Assembly: GCF_041051975.1 (NCBI RefSeq)
Contig: NZ_CP163435.1
Location: 7,977,001-8,041,000 of the forward strand
DNA length: 64,000 nt
From: Streptomyces sp. R21
GTDB lineage: Bacteria; Actinomycetota; Actinomycetes; Streptomycetales; Streptomycetaceae
Reading direction: 5' to 3'
This document shows positions 33,468 through 42,574 of the stretch, one piece after another (within the stretch, counting starts at the first letter, position 1; every line of letters starts with the position of its first letter). Position numbers and translations under genes: made by a program. The notes beneath the pieces were generated by a model, which saw nothing but the letters and a program-made list of their open reading frames with translations, was not told the DNA's origin and ran no database searches.

Positions 33468-36257
33468 ATGCCACGGCGCACCCCACGTACCACCCTGGAC
33501 AGACTGAGAACTCCCCGCAGATTCCCGGGGTTCCTGAAGGCCGCATCCGTATGCGCCCTCATTGCCGGGCTTCTGTCCCCGCTCACCCAGGCCCCGGCCT
33601 CGGCCGCCGGCGCGACCGCCGCGAACGACTACTGCGGCGGCCAGTGCTCCGACATCCTCCCGCCCGGCGAGAACGGCAACGCCACCCTCGCCCAGGTCCT
33701 CCTCAACCAGGCCTTCGGCACCCAGCCCGACCACGCCGAGGACCAGCTCGCGCCCTACGGCAATCTGCCCTCGGGCTACTCGTCGCTGACCGACGCGAAG
33801 ATCAACAACTTCTTCAACGACGCCTCCTTCGGCGTCGCGTCCGACCAGGTCGCCTCGACCACCAAGCCGGGCGGGCGCAGCGACGTGACGATCGTCCGCG
33901 ACAAGAAGACGGGCGTCCCGCACATCACGGGCACCACCCGCTACGGCACTGAATACGGAGCCGGGTACGCAGCCGCTCAGGACCGACTGTGGCTGATGGA
34001 CGTCTTCCGGCACGTCGGACGCGGCCAGCTGACCACCTTCGCGGGCGGCGCGGCCTCCAACCAGGGCCTTGAGCAGGAGTTCTGGCGCAACGCGCCGTAC
34101 ACCGAGGCCGACCTCCAGGCTCAGATCGACCGGGCCATCGCCAACAACGGCGCCCGCGGCCAGCAGGCCCTCGCCGACGCGAACGCCTACCTCGACGGCA
34201 TCAACTCCTACATCGACGCCTCCGACAGCGGGCGGTACTTCCCCGGTGAGTACGTCCTGACCGGGCACAAGGACTCGGTCACCAACGCCGGAACCATCGA
34301 CCACTTCAAGCTCACCGACCTGGTCGCGCTGGCCTCCGTCATCGGCTCGCTCTTCGGCTCCGGGGGCGGCGGCGAGGTCAACAACGCCCTCTCGCTGATC
34401 GCCGCGCAGTCCAAGTACGGCGTCGCCGAGGGCACCAAGGTCTGGGAGTCCTTCCGCGAGCGCAACGACCCGGAGGCGGCCCTCACCGTCCACAACGGCG
34501 AGAGCTTCCCGTACGCGACCAAGCCCGACGACCCGCAGGGCGAGGCGCTGCCCGACGCCGGTTCGGTGACCCAGGAGCCGTTGGTCTACGACCGCACCGG
34601 CAGCGCGGCCACCGCAAGTGCCACCGGCGCCTCCACCACGGCCGCCAAGACGGCTCTCACCTCGGCGAAGCGCGGGATGTCCAACGCCCTCGTGGTGAGC
34701 GGCAAACACACCGCCAGCGGCCACCCGATCGCCGTCTTCGGTCCCCAAACCGGCTATTTCGCGCCGCAGTTGCTCATGCTCCAGGAGATCCAGGGCCCGG
34801 GTCTCAGCGCCCGCGGCGCCTCCTTCGCGGGCCTGAGCATGTACGTCGAACTCGGCCGCGGCCAGGACTACTCGTGGAGCGCCACGACCTCCGGCCAGGA
34901 CATCATCGACACGTACGCCGTCGAGCTGTGCCAGGACGACTACCACTACCTCTACCACGGCACCTGTACGGCCATGGACAAGGTCGAGCAGACCAACTCC
35001 TGGAAGCCGACCGTCGCCGACGGCACCGCCGCCGGCTCGTACCGGATGCAGGTCTACCGGACCAAGTACGGCCCGGTGGAGTACCGCGCGACCGTCGGCG
35101 GCAAGAAGGTCGCGTACACCACCCTGCGGTCCTCCTACATGCACGAGGCCGACTCGATCATCGGCTTCCAGATGCTCAACGACCCGGACTACGTGAAGAG
35201 CCCGGCGACCTTCCAGAGCGCGGCGCAGCACATCAACTACACCTTCAACTGGTTCTACGCCGACTCCGCGCACACCGCGTACTACAACAGCGGTGACAAC
35301 CCGGTGCGCGCGAGCGGTGTCGACGCCGAGTTCCCGGTCTGGGCGCAGTCGGCGTACGAGTGGAAGGGCTGGGACCCGGCGACCAACACCGCCACGTACA
35401 CCGCGGCCTCCGCCCACCCCAACTCCATCGACCAGGACTACTACATCTCCTGGAACAACAAGCAGGCCAAGAACTACACGACCGCGCCCTGGGGCGACGG
35501 CTCGGTGCACCGCGGCGACCTCCTGGAGGACCGGGTGAAGAAGCTGGTCTCCGCGGGCGGTGTCACCAGAACCGCGCTGGTGAAGGCGATGGCGGACGCG
35601 GCCCTGGCCGACCTGCGGGCCGAGGACGTGCTCCCGGACCTGCTGAAGGTCGTCAACAGCTCGACGGTCACCGACTCCACGGCCGCGGCGGCGGTCAGCA
35701 AGTTGCAGGCGTGGATCTCGGCCGGCGCCAAGCGCACGGAGACGTCGGCGGGTTCGCACGCCTACGCCGACGCCGACGCGATCCGCATCCTGGACGCCTG
35801 GTGGCCGCTGCTGGTGAAGGCCGAGTTCGAACCGGGCCTCGGCAGCGACCTGTACGCCGCCATCGGCAACAACATCCCCATCGACGAGTCGCCGTCGGCC
35901 GCACACGGCCCGACCGGCGCACACGCCGGAAGCTCCTTCCAGTACGGCTGGTGGAGCTACGTCGACAAGGACATCCGGACGGTGCTGGGGGAGTCCGTAC
36001 AGGGCGGCCTCGCGCACTCGTACTGCGGGGGCGGCAACCTCAGCGCCTGCCGGGATCTGCTGATCAGCACGCTCAAGGAGGCCGCCGGCAAGACCGCGTC
36101 CGCCGTCTACCCGGGTGACGACCAGTGCTCGGCGGGCGACCAGTGGTGTGCCGACTCGATCGTGCAGCGCACGCTCGGCGGCATCAAGCACGGCAAGATC
36201 ACCTGGCAGAACCGGCCGACCTACCAGCAGGTGGTGGAGTACTCGTCACATCGGTGA
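33468..36257 (+). CDS. Secreted penicillin acylase family amidohydrolase
   Basis: A 929-residue Ntn-hydrolase precursor. Signal peptide ends near A-P-A-S-A-A; the alpha-chain domain follows, then a linker and the autocatalytic cleavage site K-R-G-M|S405-N-A-L-V-V-S-G, where Ser405 becomes the N-terminal nucleophile of the beta chain. Related enzymes hydrolyse aliphatic penicillins, acyl-homoserine lactones or cyclic lipopeptide acyl chains. GGGAGGAG precedes ATG 33468. Secretion suggests a role in quenching signals or attacking foreign acylated compounds; the substrate is not predictable. Four Cys near the C-terminus may form disulphides. Confidence 0.93.
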   Translation: MPRRTPRTTLDRLRTPRRFPGFLKAASVCALIAGLLSPLTQAPASAAGATAANDYCGGQCSDILPPGENGNATLAQVLLNQAFGTQPDHAEDQLAPYGNLPSGYSSLTDAKINNFFNDASFGVASDQVASTTKPGGRSDVTIVRDKKTGVPHITGTTRYGTEYGAGYAAAQDRLWLMDVFRHVGRGQLTTFAGGAASNQGLEQEFWRNAPYTEADLQAQIDRAIANNGARGQQALADANAYLDGINSYIDASDSGRYFPGEYVLTGHKDSVTNAGTIDHFKLTDLVALASVIGSLFGSGGGGEVNNALSLIAAQSKYGVAEGTKVWESFRERNDPEAALTVHNGESFPYATKPDDPQGEALPDAGSVTQEPLVYDRTGSAATASATGASTTAAKTALTSAKRGMSNALVVSGKHTASGHPIAVFGPQTGYFAPQLLMLQEIQGPGLSARGASFAGLSMYVELGRGQDYSWSATTSGQDIIDTYAVELCQDDYHYLYHGTCTAMDKVEQTNSWKPTVADGTAAGSYRMQVYRTKYGPVEYRATVGGKKVAYTTLRSSYMHEADSIIGFQMLNDPDYVKSPATFQSAAQHINYTFNWFYADSAHTAYYNSGDNPVRASGVDAEFPVWAQSAYEWKGWDPATNTATYTAASAHPNSIDQDYYISWNNKQAKNYTTAPWGDGSVHRGDLLEDRVKKLVSAGGVTRTALVKAMADAALADLRAEDVLPDLLKVVNSSTVTDSTAAAAVSKLQAWISAGAKRTETSAGSHAYADADAIRILDAWWPLLVKAEFEPGLGSDLYAAIGNNIPIDESPSAAHGPTGAHAGSSFQYGWWSYVDKDIRTVLGESVQGGLAHSYCGGGNLSACRDLLISTLKEAAGKTASAVYPGDDQCSAGDQWCADSIVQRTLGGIKHGKITWQNRPTYQQVVEYSSHR

Positions 36258-36271
36258 CGGTGCCTACGGCT

Positions 36272-36411
36272 GTTGACCAACCCCCGTTGACCTACGACTG
36301 TTGGCCAACGGGGGTTTGCCTGCTCCCGTTGGCCGACGGGCGTTTGCCTACGTACGTTGGCCGACGGCCGTTTGCCTACGCACGTTGGCCAACGGCCGGT
36401 GGTCTCGCTAC
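36272..36411. repeat. 28-bp tandem repeat, five copies
   Basis: Units begin at 36272, 36300, 36328, 36356 and 36384, exactly 28 bp apart, each starting GTTGRCC(A/G)AC and mostly containing a GTTTGCCTACG-like second half. Copies 3 and 4 are nearly identical; 1 and 5 are the most diverged. They fill the gap between two convergent genes. There are no unique spacers, so this is not CRISPR. Each unit holds a small palindrome (GTTGGCCAAC in copy 2). Confidence 0.85.
36279..36316. terminator. Hairpin within the 28-bp repeat array
   Basis: AACCCCCGTTG (36279-36289) pairs perfectly with CAACGGGGGTT (36306-36316), loop 16 nt, 22 bp after the acylase stop. The base changes that distinguish units 1 and 2 create this 11-bp stem, so it is a plausible terminator. 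Confidence 0.55.
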
Positions 36412-37736
36412 TGCACCCGTCCCGCCGCCAGCACCACCTGGGCCAGCTCCCGGTGGCAGATGTCGCTGTGGGCCCCCGCCGGGGGCCCGCCGCGCCTCAC
36501 CACCGCGGCGGCGTCGATGTTCACGCAGCCCGAGGCGGGCAGCTTCGTCTTGAGGGCGTCGGCCAGTTTGAGGGCGCGCGTACCGTCCACCGCCTGCACC
36601 CCGTCATGGCCCATCGCGCCCCACTTGGCGCCCAGCATGCGGCCCAGGTCGAAATCCGCGAGCGACGCGCCGTCGCCCGACATCCGTGAGGCCAGCGGGT
36701 AGATCGTGCCGAGCGCCGAGTCGAAGTGGGAGTAGCAGCACACGAGGGGGCCGTCAATGCGGTTCTGCTGTCCGTGCAGGACTCCGCCGGCCCGTGCGTC
36801 GTGCGGCAGCCGCGCCGCGAACGCGTAGTGCGAGAAGGCCCCTTGGAGCAGCGTCACGGACTTCACCGTGCGCACCCCCTCGGGCAGTCCGCGCAGCGCG
36901 AAGGAGACCAGGCGGCCGCCGAAGCTGTGCCCGACCAGGTGCACCCGTACCGCGGGCGCCGTGTGGGCGAGCTGGCCGACCACGCGCCCGAGGCCGCGCT
37001 CGCCGACGGTCCCGGCGCGCCGCTTCATGGCGAAGTACGTGGCCTGGCGCAGCAGTTCGTGCGCCCCGTCCCACAGCCGGGGCATGGCGAACGACGTCTC
37101 CGTGCCGTCCGGCGACGCGGTCAGCGCCAGCGCCTGCGCGAACTCGTCGCAGACTGTCGCGGTGTCCCCGAACAGCATCTGCGGGTCGCCCTCCGGCACC
37201 CCTTCCGCCAGCGTGTCCGCGGCGAACGCGGTCTGCGGGCCCTGCGGCCGCACCTCGACCAGCAGCCGTACGAGACGGCCGAACTCCTCCAACGAGGCAC
37301 CCTCGTCGGGTCGTTGGTCCAGCAGCCGGGCGATCTGCTCGACCACGGTCGCCCGCCCCGGGAACACCTCCAGGAGCGCGTGCCGGGTGCGCTTGTCGAG
37401 GACCGGGCCCGCGGGAGCGGCCGCGGCGCTCGCGACCGCCGACGGGTCGAAGTCGGGGATCGGCTCGTCCGAGAACCGCATCGAGGGCCACACCACGCCC
37501 ACGTATCCGAGCCGGGCCCTCGGGGTGAGTGCCGGGAACGGTGCGAAGAACTCGCTGTACAGGCGGGTCGCGCCGGAGCGGTCGTTGTTCCAGCCGTGCG
37601 CGAAGACGATCAGGTCGCGGATCCCGCGCTGCGTCACCTCCGCGAGCAGCCGGTCGCGCTCCCCGCCGTCCACGTCCCCGTCCGCGTCGAAGGTCAGCTC
37701 CCAGTACGGAGTCACGCTCACTGCCGGTGCCGCCAT
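36408..37736 (-). CDS. Alpha/beta hydrolase (esterase/lipase-like)
   Basis: A 442-residue protein. The nucleophile elbow G-H-S-F-G-G lies near residue 270, oxyanion-region residues V-F-A-H-G-W-N-N-D near 43, and a downstream D and H (M-G-H-D-G-V) complete a possible triad. No signal peptide. A long insert (about 100-230) separates the core strands. ATG 37736 is used, with GGGGG upstream. Substrate unknown. Its 3' end meets the 28-bp repeat array. Confidence 0.8.
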   Translation of the reverse strand: MAAPAVSVTPYWELTFDADGDVDGGERDRLLAEVTQRGIRDLIVFAHGWNNDRSGATRLYSEFFAPFPALTPRARLGYVGVVWPSMRFSDEPIPDFDPSAVASAAAAPAGPVLDKRTRHALLEVFPGRATVVEQIARLLDQRPDEGASLEEFGRLVRLLVEVRPQGPQTAFAADTLAEGVPEGDPQMLFGDTATVCDEFAQALALTASPDGTETSFAMPRLWDGAHELLRQATYFAMKRRAGTVGERGLGRVVGQLAHTAPAVRVHLVGHSFGGRLVSFALRGLPEGVRTVKSVTLLQGAFSHYAFAARLPHDARAGGVLHGQQNRIDGPLVCCYSHFDSALGTIYPLASRMSGDGASLADFDLGRMLGAKWGAMGHDGVQAVDGTRALKLADALKTKLPASGCVNIDAAAVVRRGGPPAGAHSDICHRELAQVVLAAGRVQ

Positions 37737-37760
37737 GACAGGCCCCCTTGCCCCACGCTT

Positions 37761-37781
37761 CGATGCGTTATGGGCGCATCG
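37761..37781. promoter_or_regulatory. Dyad before the esterase gene
   Basis: CGATGCG-TTATGGG-CGCATCG, perfect 7-bp arms, 24 bp before the ATG. Position fits an operator or a leader hairpin. Confidence 0.45.
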
Positions 37782-37806
37782 TCCTGCTGGTGGGGAAGGT
37801 TGGCCA

Positions 37807-37820
37807 TACGTCACGACGTA
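37807..37820. promoter_or_regulatory. Palindrome upstream of the esterase gene
   Basis: TACGTC-AC-GACGTA, 71 bp before the ATG. An 11-bp direct repeat CACGGATCTCA follows at 37829 and 37850. Possible operator. Confidence 0.4.
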
Positions 37821-37895
37821 GGCGCTTGCACGGATCTCATCCCGGTGTCCACGGATCTCACCCGTGACATCCGTCGGACCGCTCTGCAGCGGACC

Positions 37896-39179
37896 TCATC
37901 GGTACAGGAGGTACTCCTTGCGCACCCGCCGGAACGCCGCCAGCTCCTCCTGCCAGCCGGCCACCACCTCGCCGGCGCTCGCCCCCGCGTCGATCATCGT
38001 GCGCACCCGCGTGGAGCCCGTCAGCTTGTCGATCCAGTTGTCGGACCGCCAAGCGAAGCCGCTCCAGACCTTCTTGGCGCTCACAAGAAGCGCGACGCCG
38101 GTGCGTACGGGGTCGTAGGCGGCCCGGTCGTGCACATGGATCTGCACCCCGCCGACGGTCTTGCCCTGGAACTTGGAGAAGGTCGGCGCGAAGTACGCCT
38201 CCCTGAAGTGCGCGCCGGGCAGCCCGAGTTGCTCCGCCTCCAGGGCCCACTTCCGGTCGATGCCCTCCGCGCCGAGCAGCTCGAACGGGCGGGTCGTGCC
38301 GCGCCCCTCCGACAGATTGGTCCCCTCGAACATGCAGGTCCCTGCATACACGAGGGCGGTGTCGGCGGTCGGCATGTTCGGGCTCGGCGGCACCCAGGGC
38401 AGGCCCGAGGCGTCGTAGAACTCCGACCGCTTCCAGCCCGTCATCAGTACGGTCTCCAGCGGGACGGGCACCGTGAGGAACTCCCCGTTGAACAGCCGCG
38501 CCAGCTCCGCCACCGTCATACCGTGCGCCTGCGCGATCGGCTGCCGTCCGACGAACGTCGCGAACTCCTTGTGCAGGACGGGCCCTTGGGCGGCGCGCCC
38601 GGTCACCGGGTTAGGCCGGTCGAGCACCACGAAGCGTTTGCCCGCGAGCTGTGCGGCCTCCATGCAGTCGTACAGCGTCCAGATGTACGTGTAGAAGCGC
38701 GCGCCCGCGTCCTGGATGTCGAAGACGACGGTGTCCACGCCCGAGGCGGTGAAGATGTCGGCGAGCGGCTGCCCGCTCTTCAAATACGTGTCGTAGACGG
38801 GCAGTCCGGTCGCCGGGTCGTCGTAACGGCCCTCCGAGCCGCCCGCCTGCGCGGTGCCGCGGAAGCCGTGTTCGGGTCCGAAGACCGCGAGGAGGTCCAC
38901 GCGTGCGTCGGCGTGCATGACGTCGACGATGTGGCGCACGTCGCGGGTGACGCCGGTCGGGTTGGTGACGATGCCGACGCGCTGCCCGTCGAGGAGCGCA
39001 TAGCCGTCCGCGGCCAGGCGCTCGAAGCCGGTGCGCAGCCGGTGACCGCCCTGGGGTGCGGCAGGTGCGGCAGGTGTGGCGGACGTGGCAGGTGCGGCCG
39101 ACGCGGCCGACGATCCGGTGGTGGCCAGGGCGCCGATCGCTCCCGTCGCGGCGAGCAGACCTCGTCTGGACAGTTTCAT
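37896..39179 (-). CDS. DUF1343 / NamZ-type exo-N-acetylmuramidase, secreted
   Basis: A 427-residue exported protein. The start M-K-L-S-R-R-G-L-L-A is a twin-arginine-type signal, followed by an Ala/Thr/Pro spacer to about residue 45. The DUF1343 domain has V-T-N-P-T-G-V, F-G-P-E-H-G-F-R-G, V-F-D-I-Q-D-A-G-A-R-F-Y-T-Y and N-L-S-E-G-R-G-T-T-R-P-F. NamZ members release terminal MurNAc from peptidoglycan fragments. GGAGG precedes ATG 39179. It stands alone; no MurNAc uptake genes are adjacent. Confidence 0.92.
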   Translation of the reverse strand: MKLSRRGLLAATGAIGALATTGSSAASAAPATSATPAAPAAPQGGHRLRTGFERLAADGYALLDGQRVGIVTNPTGVTRDVRHIVDVMHADARVDLLAVFGPEHGFRGTAQAGGSEGRYDDPATGLPVYDTYLKSGQPLADIFTASGVDTVVFDIQDAGARFYTYIWTLYDCMEAAQLAGKRFVVLDRPNPVTGRAAQGPVLHKEFATFVGRQPIAQAHGMTVAELARLFNGEFLTVPVPLETVLMTGWKRSEFYDASGLPWVPPSPNMPTADTALVYAGTCMFEGTNLSEGRGTTRPFELLGAEGIDRKWALEAEQLGLPGAHFREAYFAPTFSKFQGKTVGGVQIHVHDRAAYDPVRTGVALLVSAKKVWSGFAWRSDNWIDKLTGSTRVRTMIDAGASAGEVVAGWQEELAAFRRVRKEYLLYR

Positions 39180-39216
39180 GCGGTGACCTCCGTGTTCCCT
39201 GCGGCTGTCATGACCA

Positions 39217-39232
39217 CGCACGCTAGCGTGCG
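39217..39232. promoter_or_regulatory. Palindrome in the namZ-like promoter region
   Basis: Perfect 16-bp palindrome CGCACGCTAGCGTGCG, 37 bp before the ATG. It contains TAGCGT, which could be a -10 on the minus strand, so a bound regulator would overlap the promoter. Confidence 0.45.
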
Positions 39233-39280
39233 AGGGGGCCGCGGAGAACGAACGCGACCGAAGCCGCCCTTCCATCCGTA

Positions 39281-39297
39281 CATACCGACTGGTTAGT
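39281..39297. promoter_or_regulatory. TetR-type half-conserved operator before the SDR-ligase-tetR operon
   Basis: CATACCGACTGGTTAGT: the left half matches the ATACCGAC arm at the divergent-cluster site 44858-44875, the right half is degraded. Lies 57 bp before the SDR ATG. Confidence 0.5.
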
Positions 39298-39353
39298 CTG
39301 GCGAGGCAGCAGTGCTGAATCGCCTGGTGTCGAAGTCGCGTCGAAGGAGACCG

Positions 39354-40118
39354 ATGGTGGAAGCCGTGCAGGGTGCGGGAGTGGTCGTCACCGGAGCGGG
39401 AGGCGGCATCGGGGCCGCGCTGGCCCGCCGCTTCGCCGCCGAGGGAGCCAGGGTCGTCGTCAACGACCTGGACGCCGCCAAGGCCGCGGCCGTCGCCGAC
39501 GAGATAGGCGCCGTCGCCGTCCCGGGCGACGCGTCCGCGATCGTGGCCGAGGCTCGCGACGCGCTCGGCGGCACCATCGACGTCTACTGCGCCAACGCGG
39601 GCCTCGGCTCCGGCGGAACCGAGGCGGCCGACGAGAAGGTCTGGGAGCTCGCCTGGGACGTCAACGTGATGGCGCACGTCCGTGCGGCCCACGAGCTGCT
39701 CCCCGGCTGGCTGGAGCGCGGCAGTGGCCGTTTCGTCTCCACCGTCTCGGCGGCCGGACTGCTCACCATGATCGGCGCCGCGCCCTACAGCGTCACCAAG
39801 CACGGCGCGTACGCCTTCGCCGAGTGGCTGTCGCTGACGTACCGCCACCGGGGCCTGAAGGTCCACGCGATCTGCCCGCAGGGCGTGCGCACCGACATGC
39901 TCGACGCCACCGGCAGTGCGGGCGACATCGTGCTCCGGCCGACCGCCATCGAGCCCGACGACGTCGCGGACGCCCTCTTCAAGGGGATCGAGGAGGACCG
40001 TTTCCTGATCCTGCCGCATCCCGAGGTCGCGGGGTACTACCGGGCGCGGGCCGCGGAGCCCGACCGCTGGCTGACGAACATGAACCACATCCAGCAGAAG
40101 TGGGAGGCCGGCCGGTGA
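39354..40118 (+). CDS. Short-chain dehydrogenase/reductase
   Basis: A 254-residue Rossmann enzyme with cofactor motif T-G-A-G-G-G-I-G, N-A-G (C-A-N-A-G-L-G) and the catalytic S...Y-S-V-T-K. The D at the end of beta-2 (V-N-D-L-D) favours NAD(H). ATG 39354 has GGAG. It is the first gene of an operon with an acyl-CoA ligase (4-base overlap) and a TetR, opposite an ACAD/kinase operon, so it probably oxidises or reduces a hydroxyacyl intermediate. Confidence 0.93.
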   Translation: MVEAVQGAGVVVTGAGGGIGAALARRFAAEGARVVVNDLDAAKAAAVADEIGAVAVPGDASAIVAEARDALGGTIDVYCANAGLGSGGTEAADEKVWELAWDVNVMAHVRAAHELLPGWLERGSGRFVSTVSAAGLLTMIGAAPYSVTKHGAYAFAEWLSLTYRHRGLKVHAICPQGVRTDMLDATGSAGDIVLRPTAIEPDDVADALFKGIEEDRFLILPHPEVAGYYRARAAEPDRWLTNMNHIQQKWEAGR

Positions 40119-41779
40119 CCGCCCCGACCTACGCCGACAAGCCGTGGGTGGCCCTGCTGAACGACGCGCAGCGCGGCCCCATAGACCCCGCCGACTCCCT
40201 GGTGCACGCCCTTCGCGCGGTTGTCGCGGACACTCCGGACCGTGCCGCGCTCGCCTACTTCGACGGGCGGCTGAGCTACCGCGAGCTGGACGAGCTGAGC
40301 GACTCCGTCGCCGGGCACCTCGCCGCCCGCGGCCTGGAGCGCGGCGACCGGGTCGCGATCCTGCTGCAGAACTCCCCGCACTTCGTGCTCGCCCTGCTGG
40401 GCGCGTGGAAGGCGGGCGCGATCGTGGTGCCGGTCAACCCGATGTACAAGTCGGGGGAGGTCGCGCACGTCCTGCGGGACGGCGAGGTGGCGGCGCTGAT
40501 CTGCTCCGACCGGGCGTGGGAGTCGTACCTGCGGGACACGGCCGCGGAATCGCCGGTGCGGATCGTACTGACCGGCTGTGAGTTGGATTTCCAAACGCGC
40601 AACGACGCGCGCGTGCTGACCTTCGAGCGGCTGCCGGGGGCCGCCGACGCCGACGACCTGGTGACCGTGGCCCGCGCGGGGCACAAGGCACCCGAGGGCC
40701 GTGACCTCGGGCCGTCCGACATCGCGCTGATCAGCTACACCTCGGGCACCAGCGGCGCGCCCAAGGGCGCCACCAACACGCACGGGAACATCATGTGCAA
40801 CGCCGAGCGGCAGCGGACGGGCCTCGCCCTCCCGGAGGCGCCGGTGTACTACGCGATGGCGCCGCTGTTCCACATCACCGGGATGGTCTGCCAGTTCGGC
40901 GCCTGTCTGAACAGCGCGGGCACGCTCGTGCTGACGTACCGCTTCGAGGCGGGGGTCGTCCTCGACGCGTTTGCCGAGCACCGGCCGCAGTACACCGTCG
41001 GCCCGTCCACCGCCTTCATGGCACTGGCCGCCCACCCGGACGTGAGCCCGGACCACTTCTCCTCCTTCGTGAACATCTCCTCGGGCGGCGCTCCCTTGCC
41101 GCCGGCCCTGGTGGAGAAGTTCCGGGCAGGCTTCGGGCCGTACATCCGCAACGGCTACGGGCTCACCGAGTGCACCGCTCCCTGCGCCTCCGTCCCGCCG
41201 GGCCTGGAGGCACCCGTCGACCCGGCCTCCGGCACGCTGGCCGTGGGCCTGCCGGGCCCGAACACGGTCGTGCGCATCGTCGACGACGAGGGCCGGGAAG
41301 TGCCCTTCGGCGAGCAGGGCGAGATCCTCGTCCGCGGCCCGCAGGTCGTGCCGGGCTACTGGCGGCGCCCCGAGGCCACCGCCGAGACCTTCCCCGACGG
41401 GGAGCTGCGCACCGGCGACATCGGCTTCATGGACCCCCAGGGGTGGCTGTACGTCGTCGACCGCAAGAAGGACATGATCAACGCCTCCGGCTTCAAGGTG
41501 TGGCCGCGCGAGGTCGAGGACGTCCTGTACACGCATCCCGCGGTCCGTGAGGCGGCCGTCGTCGGGGTACCCGACGGTTACCGCGGGGAGACCGTCAAGG
41601 CGTACGTCAGCCTCCGTCCCGGCAGCGCGGCGGACCCGGACGACTTCGCGGAGTACTGCAAGGAGAGACTGGCCGCCTACAAATACCCCCGCCAGGTGGA
41701 GATACTGCCCGACCTGCCGAAGACGGCGAGTGGGAAGATCCTCCGGCGGGAGTTGCGTTCGCGTCCGGACGACGCGTAG
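40115..41779 (+). CDS. Acyl-CoA synthetase (AMP-forming)
   Basis: A 554-residue ANL-superfamily ligase. Motifs: Y-T-S-G-T-S-G-A-P-K-G-A (P-loop), N-G-Y-G-L-T-E-C, Y-V-V-D-R-K-K-D-M-I-N and the C-terminal catalytic Lys in P-K-T-A-S-G-K-I. GTG 40115 overlaps the SDR stop (GTGA), so translation is coupled. It would activate a carboxylic acid to acyl-CoA for the SDR and the nearby acyl-CoA dehydrogenase. Confidence 0.94.
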   Translation: MTAPTYADKPWVALLNDAQRGPIDPADSLVHALRAVVADTPDRAALAYFDGRLSYRELDELSDSVAGHLAARGLERGDRVAILLQNSPHFVLALLGAWKAGAIVVPVNPMYKSGEVAHVLRDGEVAALICSDRAWESYLRDTAAESPVRIVLTGCELDFQTRNDARVLTFERLPGAADADDLVTVARAGHKAPEGRDLGPSDIALISYTSGTSGAPKGATNTHGNIMCNAERQRTGLALPEAPVYYAMAPLFHITGMVCQFGACLNSAGTLVLTYRFEAGVVLDAFAEHRPQYTVGPSTAFMALAAHPDVSPDHFSSFVNISSGGAPLPPALVEKFRAGFGPYIRNGYGLTECTAPCASVPPGLEAPVDPASGTLAVGLPGPNTVVRIVDDEGREVPFGEQGEILVRGPQVVPGYWRRPEATAETFPDGELRTGDIGFMDPQGWLYVVDRKKDMINASGFKVWPREVEDVLYTHPAVREAAVVGVPDGYRGETVKAYVSLRPGSAADPDDFAEYCKERLAAYKYPRQVEILPDLPKTASGKILRRELRSRPDDA

Positions 41780-41826
41780 GAGCGCATAACCTCGCACAAC
41801 AACTGATACAGCGATACGGAAGGCAG

Positions 41827-42429
41827 GTGGCGGCAGTGCCCAGGACGACGGACGGAGACGGTACGCCCGTCCCGCAGCGGCTGCTCGCCGCCGCCACCCG
41901 GCTCTTCGCCGAGCGGGGCTACGACCGCACGTCCGTGCAGGAGATCGTCGAGGCGGCGGGCGTCACCAAGGGCGCGCTGTACCACTACTTCGGCTCGAAG
42001 GACGATCTGCTGCACGAGGTGTACGCGCGCGTGCTGCGCGTTCAGCAGGAGCGCCTGGACGCCTTCGCGGACGCGGACGAGCCCGTCGAGGAGCGGCTGC
42101 GGCGCGCCGCGGCCGATGTCGTCGTCACCACCATCGACAACCTCGACGACGCGATGATCTTCTTCCGCTCCATGCACCACCTGAGCCCGGAGAAGAACAA
42201 GCAGGTACGCGCCGAGCGCCGCCGCTACCACGAACGCTTCCGCGCCCTCATCGAGGAGGGCCAGAAGGAGGGCGTCTTCTCCACGGCCACCCCCGCCGAC
42301 CTGGTCGTCGACTACCACTTCGGCTCGGTGCACCATCTGTCGACGTGGTACCGCCCCGACGGCCCGCTCGCCCCGCAGGAGGTCGCCGACCAGCTCGCCG
42401 ACCTGCTGCTGCGCGCGCTGCGGCCGTAG
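41827..42429 (+). CDS. TetR regulator of the acyl-CoA cluster
   Basis: A 200-residue TetR protein with HTH at about 33-56 (T-S-V-Q-E-I-V-E-A-A-G-V-T-K-G-A-L-Y-H-Y-F-G-S-K) and a helical ligand domain. GTG 41827 (or GTG 41836) follows GGAAGG. It is the last gene of the SDR-ligase operon. The ATACCGAC-type sites at 39281 and 44858 flank the cluster, so it probably represses both operons and itself, with an acyl-CoA as inducer. Confidence 0.88.
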   Translation: MAAVPRTTDGDGTPVPQRLLAAATRLFAERGYDRTSVQEIVEAAGVTKGALYHYFGSKDDLLHEVYARVLRVQQERLDAFADADEPVEERLRRAAADVVVTTIDNLDDAMIFFRSMHHLSPEKNKQVRAERRRYHERFRALIEEGQKEGVFSTATPADLVVDYHFGSVHHLSTWYRPDGPLAPQEVADQLADLLLRALRP

Positions 42430-42435
42430 GCGGCC

Positions 42436-42462
42436 CCACGCGTCGGCCCGGCCGACGCGTGG
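42436..42462. terminator. Hairpin after tetR
   Basis: 13-bp perfect arms CCACGCGTCGGCC / GGCCGACGCGTGG about one base, 6 bp after the tetR stop. Confidence 0.7.
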
Positions 42463-42490
42463 AGCGCATGACACGAAGGCACGGGAAGTC

Positions 42491-42540
42491 GGAGAGCAAG
42501 GGCCGGTGAGGGCGCACACCCTCACCGGCCCTTGCTCTCC
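42491..42540. terminator. Strong bidirectional terminator
   Basis: Perfect 22-bp stem (42491-42512 with 42519-42540) and 6-nt loop CGCACA between convergent operons. Arms begin GGAGAGCAAGG; the stem is unusually long and without mismatch. Confidence 0.85.
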
Positions 42541-42574
42541 GCGTACTTCTGGACCTCCCGCACCGGCCCTCGCG

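Noticed and set aside
33222..36191. 989-residue minus-strand open frame
   Set aside because: Antisense to the acylase; composition Val/Gly/Arg-rich, no domain, typical of high-GC shadows.
36272..36411. CRISPR array
   Set aside because: Repeat length of 28 bp is CRISPR-like but units are contiguous with no unique spacers, are diverged, and no cas genes are present.
37829..37860. Riboswitch or operator from the CACGGATCTCA pair
   Set aside because: Only two short direct copies with no dyad or conserved fold; listed only as a note.
36726..39296. 856-residue plus-strand open frame
   Set aside because: Antisense to the esterase and NamZ genes; no motif or suitable SD.
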